The notes under the pieces: generated by a model
What the model was told of the DNA's origin: nothing
Databases searched by the model: none
What the model saw: only the letters and a program-made list of their open reading frames with translations
In this document: positions 50,950 to 61,724 of the stretch, one piece after another
Position numbering within the stretch: the stretch's first letter is position 1
Layout: each line of letters starts with the position of its first letter
Source of the DNA: Megalobrama amblycephala
Taxonomy: Eukaryota; Chordata; Actinopteri; Cypriniformes; Xenocyprididae
Assembly: GCF_018812025.1 (NCBI RefSeq)
Contig: NC_063057.1
Span: 20,693,138 to 20,757,137 of the forward strand
Reading direction: 5' to 3'
DNA: 64,000 nucleotides
Position numbers and translations under genes: made by a program

Positions 50950-51932
50950 AAGCCTGGGGCACACCAAGCCGACTTCAAAGAACTAGCGGCGACAAAAGCT
51001 GACTGTGTTGTTGCCTCTTGTTGGCTGCGTCTCAGCCAAAAAGCTTGCCTTGAACACACCAAAAGGACTAAATGCAACTATCAACTAGCATGTGCGTTCT
51101 GAGCCTGCGTGTATGTAAACATCTGTCTACATCAGCAGGTGTCAATAGTCTATTTTTGTCATTCAAAAAAGGGAAACCGAAACTAGGAATGCAGATATAC
51201 AAACCGTAAACAAAGCAGTGCTTGCTTACCATTTTAAATATCAATCAAGCTGATCAATTTCTTCATTCCGGTCGGCTCATGTTATTATAAAAATATTTGC
51301 GTATTGGAATGCTTAGGTACTAGACCTGGGACAATAAATCGATGTATTGTGAATCGAGAAAAGATTCTGGATCGATTATGATATTTTTCAAATGTATCGC
51401 GATTCTCTCTCCAATCGATCTGAGCTTAGTTTTTTAACAGCAGATGGCATTGCGTGCTTTAGAAACAGTAGTACTCTACTTCCTTCCAATTCCTTACACA
51501 CACCACTTGAACCTTCAATCATGAAGTTCGAAAAGGTTTTACAAATCTCGCGTCATAAAAACATTCTAAGAACAATCTGCTGTTAAAAACTAAAATCAGA
51601 ATCGATTTGCGATGCATTTGGAATATATCAGAATTGATCCACGAATCGCGAAGCATCGATATACTTTCCCTATCAGATAACATTATAACAGCCTTCTGTA
51701 TGTGCCATCTTGACTTTGCTCACTTTCATCACTTTCTTTTTATTCTCGTGCACTGACTCATTCACTAAGTTGAACAGCCAATCAGAGTTCTCTCTCTCGC
51801 TAACACCGATTCAGCATGCTGAATCTGACTAGAGCAAACGGTGTAGAACACCAGAAAAACTAATCCAACCAACGCTCAAAAACAGCCAGCACTGCCTGAC
51901 TGACGACCATCAGCTTGGTGTGTCCCAGGCTT
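50950..51932. mobile_element. GCCTGGG-CACACCAAGC element in a celf2 intron
   Basis: Inverted ends AAGCCTGGGGCACACCAAGC and GCTTGGTGTGTCCCAGGCTT, with one difference. It is 983 bp including another element at 51,321-51,672. It is non-coding. The segment ending near 58,192 (CTTCGTGTGTTCCAGGGCTTTA) appears to be a relative. Confidence 0.75.
51321..51672. mobile_element. ATCGAT-rich element nested in the previous one
   Basis: Bounded by TAGACCTGGGACAATAAATC and GATATACTTTCCCTA, a weak inverted pair. The interior is rich in AATCGATT-type motifs in inverted arrangement (GGATCGATTATGATA, CAGAATCGATTTGCGATGCA). The boundaries are approximate. Confidence 0.55.
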
Positions 51933-52104
51933 AAGGCTCCTGAATAAAAATGCAGAACTGTATTTCAGACTAAGTGTGAAAGGGTACATAAAAACAAATG
52001 ATTAGCTGCAAATATGCAAAAAAAAAAAAAAAAAAAAATCATTTGGCATGAAAAAAGATAAAATAAGTGTGCCTTCATTTAGATTACAGAACAATTTAAA
52101 TAGA

Positions 52105-53242
52105 TACAAACCTGATTCCAAAAAAGTTGTACACTGTACAAATTGTGAATTAAAAAGGAATGCAATAATTTACAAATCTCATAAATTTATATTTTATTCA
52201 CAATAGAAAATAGATAACATATCAAATGTTGAAAGTGAGACATTTTGAAATGTCATGCCAAATATTGGCTAATTTTGGATTTCATGACATTCCTACACAT
52301 TCCAAAAAAGTTGGGACAGGTAGCAATAAGAGGCCGGAAAAGTTAAATGTACATATAAGGAACAGCTGGAGGACCAATTTGCAACTTATTAGGTCAATTG
52401 GCAACATGATTGGGTATAAAAAGAGCCTCTCAGAGTGGCAGTGTCTCTCAGAAGTCAAGATGGGCAGAGGATCACCAATTCTTTTTGGAAAACTTGGACG
52501 CCATATCATCCGGGCTAAAAAGGACAAGGACAACCCAAGTTGTTATCAGCACTCAGTTCAGAAGCCTGCATCTCTGATGGTATGGGGTTGCATGAGTGCG
52601 TGCGGCATGGGCAGCTTACACATTTGGAAAGGCACCATCAATGCTGAAAGGTATATCCAAGTTCTAGAACAACATATGCTCCCATCCAGATGCCGTCTCT
52701 TTCAGGGAAGACCTTGCATTTTCCAACATGACAATGCCAGACCACATACTGCATCAATTACAACATCATGGCTGCATAGAAGAAGGATCCGGGTACTGAA
52801 ATGGCCAGCCTGCGGTCCAGATCTTTCACCCATAGAAAACATTTGGCACGTCATAAAGAGGAAGATGTGACAAAGACCTAAGACAGCTGAGCAACTAGAA
52901 GCCTGTATTAGACAAGAATGGGACAACATTCCTATTCCTAAACTTGAGCAACTTCTCTCCTCAGTCCCCAGACGTTTGCGGACTGTTATAAAAAGAAGAG
53001 GGGATGCCACACAGTGGCAACCATGGCCTTGTCCCAACTTTTTTGAGATGTGTTGATGCCATGAAATTTAAAATCAACTTATTTTCCCCTTAAAATTATA
53101 CATTTTCTCAGTTTAAACATTTGATATGTCATCCATGTTGTATTCTGAATAAAATACTGGAATTTGAAACTTCCACATCATTGCATTCTGTTTTTATTCA
53201 CAATTTGTACAGTGTCCCAACTTTTTTGGAATCAGGTTTGTA
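52105..53242 (+). mobile_element. Internally deleted Tc1-like transposon in a celf2 intron
   Basis: Flanked by TA, with inverted ends CAAACCTGATTCCAAAAAAG and CTTTTTTGGAATCAGGTTTG. The repeat extends over about 50 bases including CACTGTACAAATTGTGAAT. A second inner inverted pair (TTCCAAAAAAGTTGGGACAG near 52,300 and TGTCCCAACTTTTTTGAGAT near 53,030) gives an IR/DR-like end structure. At 1,138 bp it is shorter than an intact element. Confidence 0.9.
52460..53056 (+). pseudogene. Tc1-like transposase remnant
   Basis: The frame carries the C-terminal half of a Tc1 DDE transposase: [11 protein letters not shown], then [11 protein letters not shown] with the second catalytic Asp, then [15 protein letters not shown] with the final Glu. 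The N-terminal paired-type DNA-binding domain and the first catalytic Asp are missing, replaced by a deletion junction near 52,530. A TGA at 52,868-52,870 breaks the frame after IKRKM. The same frame continues without it to the normal C-terminal region (QLEACIRQEWDN, RRLRTVIKRRG). It is therefore inactive on two counts. It lies opposite to celf2. Confidence 0.9.
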
Positions 53243-53411
53243 TAAATATAATGGCATTTACTACCATAATTGATAGTTATTAAAAAAAAAAAGTCCTTTA
53301 TATTGTTGTAGTATACTAGTCAGTTTATTGCCAAATTAAATATACCTTCATAAGCCTTAACTGAATAACTGTTACTGGCAAATTCTATGTTGTTCGTATG
53401 TCAGTTCATAC

Positions 53412-53555
53412 CAAAGCACTTGCTCAGATTGGTCTGTTTGTCGATAAAGACTTTGGCAGACACCACGTTTCCGAAAGGCATGAACATCTGTAGGATGTCC
53501 TGGTCCCCAAACTCCTGTGGCAGGTGGTAGATGAACAGGTTGGCTCCTTCAGGTC
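53412..53555 (-). CDS. celf2: celf2 exon encoding the start of RRM3
   Basis: 144 nt, translating as (G)[19 protein letters not shown], then [20 protein letters not shown] and QTNLSKCF(G). LFIYHL is RNP2 of RRM3, and KCFG leads into RNP1 in the next exon. The sequence is nearly invariant across vertebrate CELF1/CELF2; ILQMFM favours CELF2. The acceptor is GAAACAG and the donor GTATGA, with phase 1 at both ends, so the exon is frame-neutral if skipped. Skipping would remove most of RRM3. Confidence 0.95.
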
Positions 53556-53762
53556 CTGTTTCACACGCACAAAACATACCCGTGTCCGTGTTTAGTGAAG
53601 AACCTACAACTACGGAGATGCAATAAGGAATATCAATCTATACTGAACAATTAAAAATTAAGACACTGGTAAGATTCAATCTGAAACTGCCGTCATATTT
53701 ACTATAATATATTAAGTAATATAATTTACTTTAAAATAAATATAAAATTTAATATAAGAGAC

Positions 53763-53765
53763 CAA

Positions 53766-53854
<89 letters not shown>
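53763..53854. repeat. (AT)n followed by poly(T)
   Basis: About 47 bases of AT repeat run into about 39 T, within the celf2 intron just 5' of the RRM3 exon acceptor (about 200 bases upstream in transcript sense). Confidence 0.95.
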
Positions 53855-53855
<1 letters not shown>

Positions 53856-54173
53856 GTTTCTTAAAACCTGACAATGTCTGACAATGATTCACTTATGGAT
53901 ATATATTAATGACAAAAGTTGCGCAAAATTTGTCAAGGTGAATTTGTAAAGCTAAATAAATAAATAAATAAATACTATTTTTTTAATTAATTAAATATTA
54001 CATTTAATACAATAAAATAATAAAGATTTTTTTTAATTAATTATTTAATAAATATATAAATTATTAATTAAACAAAAATATTTAAAAAAAAAAACTGGAA
54101 CTGAATAATTTAGAATCTGAACTTTTGAAGATGTATATATACTGGATTTTTAATGACTAAATTACGTGTGAAA

Positions 54174-54657
54174 TTGGATTGTCAAAAGTACCTACTTCGG
54201 TACCAAGTCGGTACTGAAATTTAAAAAAATGTGACGATACCATCATTTCCCCCTTGCATTTTGAGTGCTGTTCAGTATATTCTTAAATACCTCTGATTGG
54301 CCATTGTGTTCACACGCTCAACAGATATGATAAATCCGCTGATAGACAATCTGCTGATAGACGCCTGCTTTCAAGCGCTCCCGTGTGTATCTGTGTAAGC
54401 ACTCCGTAAAGATGTCTATTGTCTATTTACAACATGTTTTTGAAGCGTTGATCATTGTAGCCAATCACAGACATATCTCATGAGCGCGTGAACACAATGG
54501 CCAATCAGAGGTGTTTAAAAATCTGCTCAACAGCACTCAAAATGCTACGGGGAAATACTGGTGTGTCACATTTTTTTAAATTTCAGTACCATCAAAATGT
54601 TCAGTACATTTTTTTAAATTTCAGTACTTTTCAAAGTCGGTACTTTTGACAACCCTA
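54174..54657. mobile_element. hAT-type MITE, sister of 3494-4003
   Basis: 484 bp starting TTGGATTGTCAAAAGTACC and ending GGTACTTTTGACAACCCTA. The flanks GTGTGAAA (54,166-54,173) and GTGTAAAA (54,658-54,665) match at 7 of 8 bases. It lies in the celf2 intron between the linker and RRM3 exons. Confidence 0.85.
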
Positions 54658-54859
54658 GTGTAAAATGTTTTCAATTGGAATATTTACTACATAAATATAC
54701 AAACATGTTAAATTGTAGCCTCAAAAATGCAAACTCAGCTTGCTTTTTTGGATTTTGTCATTGATATAATTCCATATCCGCTGCGCAACTTAACTGAAGT
54801 TGCACTAGTTTTAACTGTACACTTCCAATGTAGCCAATGTCCAGTGTTTGTGTCCATAC

Positions 54860-55039
54860 CCTCTTTCTGGCTGCCCGCAGCGCTCTGTTGCTGCAGTAGG
54901 GACTGGCTGTAGAGGGTGGGCAGGGCGGCAGCCGCGTACTGTTGGATCCCTGAGTAGGCCTGTGTGAGAGCGTCCATGGGCCCGGCCGACCCGTTACTCA
55001 GGCCCGTACTGCCCAGCCCGCCGTTCAAAGCTGCCATAC
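54860..55039 (-). CDS. celf2: celf2 linker exon (MAALNGGLG...GSQKEG)
   Basis: 180 nt encoding the end of the divergent linker: [40 protein letters not shown] and [19 protein letters not shown](G). The SQSLLQQQ segment is CELF2-like; CELF1 has NQNLLTQQ. The linker between RRM2 and RRM3 carries splicing activation and localisation functions in this family. The acceptor is CTCAG and the donor GTATGG; entry and exit are phase 1. Codon use is GC-rich compared with the introns. Confidence 0.95.
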
Positions 55040-55896
55040 CTGAGAGCATGTGAGCAACTTTACATAAAACCCAACAATAAAGAAAAAAGAAGTGCTCTTA
55101 CTCGTTAGCATTTGGACTCAGGGTGTGTTTCTACAACAAAACACAAGACACACAAAAACACACAGAACACGAAAAAACTCAACGTCACATGAACAGAAAG
55201 TAGAACAACAAACGCTGCTAGTCAAAACAGCATAATCACAAAGGACAATCAAAACGTAACACAGGACATTAACATATAAACGGCACCCACTCGCACAAAC
55301 ATACACACAAACACAAGATAGAGAAGATACATAATATACTGACCAGTGTATGCAAATGAGGAGCGCGGCCTACACATGCACACTAATGACACAATAGCAG
55401 CACGAAACGATCACCACGGCGACCCTCAGACACACAGAAACATCTGACCAATCACCTTTTTAACCTCACACAGTGGAACTCTACATCTAATTATCTCATT
55501 ATTCGTGTCAGCAATCTTGGCTGTATTAAAAAGGGGTTGTGGGGAAAACATTAAACTCTTTTAATAAAATACAAATGCAACCTTGGATCTATTAAAGGCA
55601 GAAACCCTGACTGCAGAAACAGATGCACATGTGCTTCAGGGAGTAACTTCCGTAGACATATGGGCGACATCAGTGCAGATGAACTCTATGGCACATTACT
55701 GTTCAAATATCTGGGGTCATTTAGACTTTTGTTATGTTTTTGATATATGGAGCAACCTGGGGTTTAGGGTCTTGGTGGTCAAAAGCACAATGGTTATGGA
55801 CCAAAAGCACGTCATGTCTCACTTCCATCAAGAATCAAACAACATTTGTCATACCATCACTGAATCTTAACTTACAGTAGTGACAAAACTCAGTAC

Positions 55897-56615
55897 TTAA
55901 AGGATTATTCCACTTTCAAATAAAATTTTCCTGATAATTTACTCACCCCCATGTCATCCAAGATGTCCATTTCTTTCTTCAGTCGAAGAAAACATTCCAG
56001 GATTTTTCTCCTTATAATGGACTTCAATGGTCTCTCCAAATGGTTGAAGGTCAAAATTTTAGTTTCAGTGCAGCTTCAAAGGGCTTTAAACGATACCAGA
56101 CGAGGAATAAGGGTCTTATCTAGCGAAATGATCGGTCATTTTCGAAAAAAATACAACTTTATAAACACAAATGATCAGCTTGCACGTGCTTCCGCTTTTC
56201 GTATTCTTCAAAAAGCTTATGCTGTATGTCCTACGCCTTCCCTATTCAACTTACGGAACGAAAGCGGCGCCAGTTCCGTTTTTTTTCCGTATGTAGCATA
56301 GGGAAGGTGTAGGACATACAGCGTAAGCTTTTTGAAGAATACGGAAAGTGGAAGCATGTGCACGCTGATCATTTGTGTTTATAAAGCATATAAAGTTGTA
56401 TTTTTTTAATGAAAATGACAGCTGCACTGAAACTGTAATTTTGACCTTTGACCGTTTGGACGCCATTGAAGTCCACTATAAGAAGAATAATCCTGGAATG
56501 TTTTCATCAAAAACCTTCATTTCTTTTCGACTGAAGAAAGAAAGACATGAACATCTTGGATGACATGGGGGTGAGTAAATTATCAGGAAAATTTTATTTG
56601 AAAGTAATCCTATAA
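55897..56615. mobile_element. TTAA-flanked palindromic MITE (family A, copy 4)
   Basis: Starts TTAAAGGATTATTCCACTTT. The right end is degraded (AAAGTAATCCTATAA), so the second TTAA is lost. The internal blocks are the same as in copies 1-3. It lies in a celf2 intron. The frames at 55,951-56,301 and 56,251-56,466 are repeat artefacts. Confidence 0.8.
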
Positions 56616-57382
56616 GCAGGGTGATAGAGTTCAAATGCCTGTTGCATTAAACGTTATTAGTGTATCAGTTTGATAATCAAATAATCTGTCAATTATTTCT
56701 TAATAATTATTAATAATTATTTTTTGTAGCTATGACAGAAAATTATCAGAAAAAAAGACACATTAAACTATAGAATCTCTTGCGGCAACCAATATTCATA
56801 ATTTAAAACAACACAGCAAATCGTGCTAGCGTAGAAGCAGTTGTGTTCATGTAATGTGTACAGAGTATATTTTTTGTCCCTTAGTCAGTGTGTGTGTGCG
56901 TGTGCGTTTATAAAGACTGATTCATGAGTATTTACTGACTGGCCTTTTGGCTTGACGGCCTGGAAACAATAAATGATGAGCGAAGTGCTTGGACGACCAG
57001 CTCCCTCATTTATCCAGCAATAATTACAATACTGACCTTTTATATTCAATTAGACTATACAGCCTCTTAAATGAGCACTGGGAGTGTGTGTATGTGCGAG
57101 AGAGTCATTTGAATGAATTTAAATTGTAGGCGTTCTGTTGGAGAAAGCTTGATTTATAAAACTAGAAACCTGGCTAAAAGGTCACTGGTGGAGATAGAGA
57201 TTTTGCCCGCGTGCCGACACACTGACATATACACATGCACAGGCCACGGTGATCTTTAGCTCTCCTATTCATACTAATTACTTTCCGCAACGCCCATTAG
57301 GTACATTCTAGTATAAAATGAATAGTTCTGGTCTTGAATGCTGATTTGTCAATAAAGCGATCTTGACTAACTGCTCGATTCT
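56616..57382. other. celf2 intron, unassigned
   Basis: No element or alternative exon recognised. It includes a (GT)n-like run near 56,888. Confidence 0.5.
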
Positions 57383-57818
57383 TAAGGCCCCAATATACTC
57401 ATGGGGAAGTTCTTTTCCATTCTTCCTCTAGGGGTAAAACGAAGTTCGAAATACGTGAGCCGCGGTATATTGTTACTGAACATCTGATGCAGCCCACACC
57501 GCTTCATTTTCTACTATAAAGCAGCTATCCAGTGTGTTCATGTTTTCACCCGCGGAGATCTTACCTCGATGGACTCGACACATGAAATGAGTCAGAGAAG
57601 AGTTCTGCGTGAAAGGAGGTGGAGCCTCAGCACACACCTCCTATTACGTTATCGTCATGGACCAACGGTAATACGAAGGTGTTTTGCAGCTGGAGCGAAC
57701 TTTTCCTTAGAGTTCGCTTTGGCTAGCCGTTTCGAACTTTGTTTTGGCCTGATTTTGTTCGAAATTACGCTACATCAGTTTGTTCTTCAATTTTGTCTGA
57801 AGTATATTGGGGCTTTTA
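57383..57818. mobile_element. GGCCCCAATATAC-ended MITE
   Basis: Ends TAAGGCCCCAATATAC and GTATATTGGGGCTTTTA form a 16-17-bp inverted repeat around about 400 non-coding bases. Confidence 0.7.
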
Positions 57819-57879
57819 TGGATTACTTTTACTTTAAATTTTACTTTATGGATTACTTTAAATGTATTTATGAACTTTA

Positions 57880-58192
57880 AAAAAAAAATTGGAATGGACT
57901 TCTTTGGCCGATTCGACATGTTGAATCGGCGTTGGAGCTCGTCGGTCAGTCCGGCCATCTGATCATTCTGATTGGCTGTTCGGCTACTGCCATCTGCTGG
58001 TATGGAAAGGCATTTCTTCTTACGCAGGCGCAGAACGGACGTGCTACTTGGCTGTCTGGTGTTGAGCGTCGGTTTGGTGTGTCAAGACAACTTTTGACCC
58101 AGAGGCTGCCGACGTGAGCCAACCCCGCAATCTGATTCCGTCGCCACTAGTTCATCGGCGTCGGCTTCGTGTGTTCCAGGGCTTTATAGGTA
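57880..58192. mobile_element. Fragment related to the 50,950-51,932 element
   Basis: GC-richer patch ending GTCGGCTTCGTGTGTTCCAG, matching the right end of that family, with ATTCGACATGTTGAATCGGC (palindromic) at its left. The left boundary is uncertain. Confidence 0.5.
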
Positions 58193-58237
58193 TGGAACGA
58201 TATGTGGGTGATTGATTGGTGACATTTTTTTTTTAAT

Positions 58238-58484
58238 TTTTGGGTGAACTAACACTTGAAATGACCATTCTGTCATCATTTACTCACCCTCATACCATTC
58301 CATACCCATACGACCTTCTTTCTTTCTTTGTGTAAAACACAAAATAATAATATTTGTCCATTTTTCTCCATACAATGAATGTCAATGGGGACCAAACTAA
58401 CATTGGACCCAATTTTCACTATATGAAAAAAACATTTTTTGTATTCCACAGAAGTTTTTGGGTGAATTATCTTTTGGGTACACA
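58238..58484. mobile_element. TTTTTGGGTGAACT palindromic repeat copy
   Basis: Contains GTCATCATTTACTCACCCTC and, inverted at the right, GTTTTTGGGTGAATTATC. It is a diverged copy of the common fish repeat also seen at 36,922 and 43,106. Confidence 0.65.
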
Positions 58485-59032
58485 TCAGACAGCATCTTCT
58501 AGCCCTTCATGGATAAGACTAGTCTAAAATCATTCAAAGCCTAACATAAAACAGACACATATACACAACATACACACACAATAGCGACAAAACAATTGCA
58601 CGTCTATAGAAACACCCAGAGCAATGGTTTAGCGGTGTGTTAGCATGTGAGAATGTGTGGAGATGTGGCCGATTGGTGCAAACACACTCACGACTACAAG
58701 GGATGAGCTACATTTGTTTTGACTTAGCAAATGAAATTTATCAGATCTGATTTAACAATGAGGCATTTTACAAATCACACACACACAGTTTCAATATTTT
58801 AGCAGGACTTAATGTGAAAGATTCACCCAACAAACTCTCACTGAAGCCCAGAGAGATGCCCTTGCTTTAGTTGGCATAAGTTCAGAGTAAATATTAAAAA
58901 AAAAAAAAAAAAAAAAACATTCTCTATGTGTGTGTTTGGGAGACTGTGGGCATCTCTATGAGCAGTGGGCGGCTGGTATGAGATGATGTTGTATGGATTG
59001 AGATGGAGAGGCCGATGGACGGTAGTACTCAC

Positions 59033-59158
59033 TGTTGACGCTACCTGCTAGTGCATTTATGTTATTGAGGCCCACGGTGGCCCCGGCCAGACCCTGCAGT
59101 GTCCCCAGAGAACCCAGGGAACCCATCGCACCCGCGCTGGAGTTAGCCGTGGAACCTG
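59033..59158 (-). CDS. celf2: celf2 linker exon (AGSTANSS...NALAGSVNS)
   Basis: Up to 126 nt, translating as (A)GSTANSSAGAMGSLGSLG, TLQGLAGATVGLNNINALAG and SVNS. TLQGLAGATVGLNNINALAG is diagnostic of CELF2. Two tandem splice choices are visible. At the 5' end a CAGCAG acceptor allows starts at 59,158 or 59,155 (one Ala more or less). At the 3' end a GTGAGT donor gives 59,033 and an upstream GTAGCG donor gives 59,045 (with or without SVNS). The GTGAGT form, giving ...ALAGSVNSMAAL..., corresponds to ALAGTINSMAAL in mammalian CELF2, so it is probably the main form. Confidence 0.93.
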
Positions 59159-59594
59159 CTGTGGGGAAAGACAGACAGAGCAGGAAGGAGAGACAGGTGG
59201 AGAAATGGAAGAGAGAAAAAGAGAGATGTTTGATTGCACACATACAGTTGCATATGATACTGAAATGGTTAAAGATACATACATAAAAGCTTTGGTGGAG
59301 GTACACAGAGGGAAGGATGCATAGATGAGTGATTGATTGAGTCATTGATAAATGGCAGTGCTGGGCCATATATTGAATATTCATGATATATTAACAGCGA
59401 CTTTAACGGCAATATAAAATTAAGCAACATTGTGAATATTGCAATAATTTATTCGGAGTGTCTATTTACAAAATGGCAAACACTATTTACACAAGCTCCA
59501 CCCACCAATGTCTGGTTGGGCCACTCAAGTTTTAAAAATGACGCATGGAATTCAATGTTTTCAGTGGCACAGAAGTAGCAAATAAGGCTCGCAG

Positions 59595-59660
59595 ACCTGG
59601 CTTTTATCGCGATCGACATGGGTTCGAATCCGCCATTTGCCGAGCTGCCTAAGGCAGCAT
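59595..59660 (+). other. tRNA-like B-box segment (possible SINE head)
   Basis: GGGTTCGAATCCGCC contains a perfect pol III B box (GGTTCGAATCC, 59,631-59,641). A plausible but weak A-box region lies about 35-40 bases upstream. A stable cloverleaf with matched acceptor stem is not evident, so this is not a functional tRNA; a decayed tRNA-derived SINE head is possible. Confidence 0.3.
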
Positions 59661-60008
59661 CCGTTTAAGAATTTTAATAAATATGTAATCATTTACATCA
59701 TCATATTATTGCATCCCGTTAATCTACAAAAATACTGAGGTGCAAATAGTAGCTGCCAATATAAAGTATAGAAAGCATCTAATTACTATTTACTCTTTAC
59801 TATTACTATTTACTTTTACATGGTATAAATAGAATCTATCGCTATTTTCACCTAGTGTAAATAGCATATTGCTAAAAAAACAGCTGCTATTGTCACTTAG
59901 TGTAAATAGAATATATTGCTGTAATTTATTTGCCCATTAAGTTTTCTAAAAAGGGTATCATTAGACTAATTTTGCAATCCTTCCTTATCTTGTGACTTGT
60001 GTCAACAA

Positions 60009-60009
<1 letters not shown>

Positions 60010-60085
<76 letters not shown>
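60010..60085. repeat. (AT)n microsatellite
   Basis: About 38 AT units in the celf2 intron. The Tyr-Ile frames across it are artefacts. Confidence 0.95.
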
Positions 60086-60088
<3 letters not shown>

Positions 60089-61134
60089 CGTGATTTAAAC
60101 TTCTGTAATGCTGTTTCCATTGGTAAGTTTGATTCATTTTGTGAATCAGTTAAAACAGTCTGTTACAATGAATCAAATCAAAACTCACGATTCACTTTTC
60201 ATGTATTAAACTTTGTTAGTGAATTTATTTGTAGATATAAGTAAATATTGCTGTTTATTATTGTGCATTATTACATGCTGATGCATGCAAATGAAAATAA
60301 ATGTGATTCTACCTTGTGGAAAGTGTGGAAAACATTGATTGATTATTTACCAATTATTTTAATGCATTTTTTGCAACATTTATGTACTTCAATAATTTTT
60401 TAGTAAAAAAACAAAAAAACACCCTATTATGACATTGAATATCATCAAAAGACTGAAAAAATATTGTGTTTTTTTTTTGTTTGTTTGTTTTGTTTTTTTG
60501 CTATATCGTGCAGTTCTAATAAAGTGGATAAGATGGATGGATGGCCATGATACTTTATTGATTCCTAAAGGAAATGGGTTAAAATTGCAGAAAAAAGACA
60601 AGATAAGAGTCATCCACAACAATGAAGATTATTGGAATCATGAAGATGATGAAGATGATAATGTTTTCAGAAAAGAGCAATAAATACAAACAAAACATCC
60701 CTTGAAACAAAAGAACTCTGACGCAAATAGAATCTTTTCCCTCCCTCTGCTTCTTCTGCATTTATGCAAGTTTGAAAGAAATTTTTCAAGCTTCAAAGCG
60801 AGACACAAAGAAGCTAATCTAACCGTAGAACCATGTGTCACACTAATGTCTCTCCTGCTTTCACATGTCAACTTTTCCAAAATGAGTGGAGCACGGTTAA
60901 AGCCACGGAGCACAACAGCTTAACGCCACACATATCGACACACTCTCTCAAACACGATGATGATGACCATGATGGACGGTGCCAAGGAACTACGCACAAA
61001 CACACACAGCATGAAAACTTAATTTAAAAGAATTACGATGAAGGACATTCAAACATCAAAGAGAATGACGAACTCGACTACAACAAATGAAGGGACAACG
61101 ACTCTATGGTGGAAATGATACCGCTATCGAAGAA

Positions 61135-61160
61135 GATGATGATGATGATGATGATGATGG
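61135..61160. repeat. (GAT)n next to a celf2 donor
   Basis: A GAT trinucleotide array 17 bases inside the intron from the donor of the 61,177-61,311 exon. In transcript sense it is (ATC)n. Confidence 0.9.
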
Positions 61161-61176
61161 GACAGCCTCTGGTTAC

Positions 61177-61311
61177 CTGGGCTGGCCAGGGCTCCCAGGG
61201 ACCCTGTGCTGGAGGTCAGGGCGCTAGCGGTGGACGGGCTGGCCGAACTCTGCGCTGCAGCCGCTGCTGCTGCTAGAGTGGCCAGATTCTGCAACTGCAG
61301 AGCATTCATAC
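61177..61311 (-). CDS. celf2: celf2 linker exon (MNALQLQNLATLAAAAAAAQ...)
   Basis: 135 nt encoding (G)MNALQLQNLATLAAAAAAAQ, SSASPSTASALTSSTGSLGA and LASP(G/A). The MNALQLQNLATLA block and the following alanine run are characteristic of the CELF2 linker. The acceptor is CTTCAG after a pyrimidine-rich stretch and the donor GTAACC; entry and exit are phase 1. Upstream exons (RRM1, RRM2, start codon) are not in the window, so only the C-terminal part of the protein, about 237 residues, is visible here. Confidence 0.95.
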
Positions 61312-61689
61312 CTGAAGAAAGAGAAAGCGTCAATGTCTGCGTGCATGTGTTTTGTCAATGCTAAACTAAAGGAACTACACATGTTCTACAGAATGCTCTA
61401 CGAGTGCATGTCTTGTGTACAAGTGTTAGTGGAGCTGTGTGTAGAGGCATTTGGTACAGAAGATCCAATTCTATGTATTGGCTCTGGTGCATCTACCTAA
61501 GAAGAAACTCTAAAGGTGACTTTAGATTAGCGTGTTTGGGGCACGACTACATGCAGTGGCCATGACGCCAACACACTGCGGGAAGTGGCTCGCAGCCAAG
61601 AAGGACAGAGATTGGAAGTGGTACAAGAGGAAAATGTACAGCATGTGTCGTATATACACGCAAAATGTATATACTCTATACTATGAGGA

Positions 61690-61724
<35 letters not shown>

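Noticed and set aside
52226..52459. N-terminal extension of the transposase frame
   Set aside because: This part is the element's terminal non-coding region that happens to be open; homology to transposase begins only near 52,530.
58476..58500. Possible 18-nt celf2 microexon encoding a VAQMLS-like insert
   Set aside because: AAGATGCTGTCTG on the minus strand vaguely resembles it, but there is no GT donor in the right place and the upstream residues do not match.
59595..59660. Functional tRNA gene
   Set aside because: The B box is perfect, but I could not form a convincing acceptor stem or anticodon arm, so it is listed only as tRNA-like.
61135..61180. His-rich tail of the last frame after LASPG (poly-His)
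   Set aside because: It is intron read-through of the (GAT)n array beyond the donor at 61,176, not part of the CELF2 protein.
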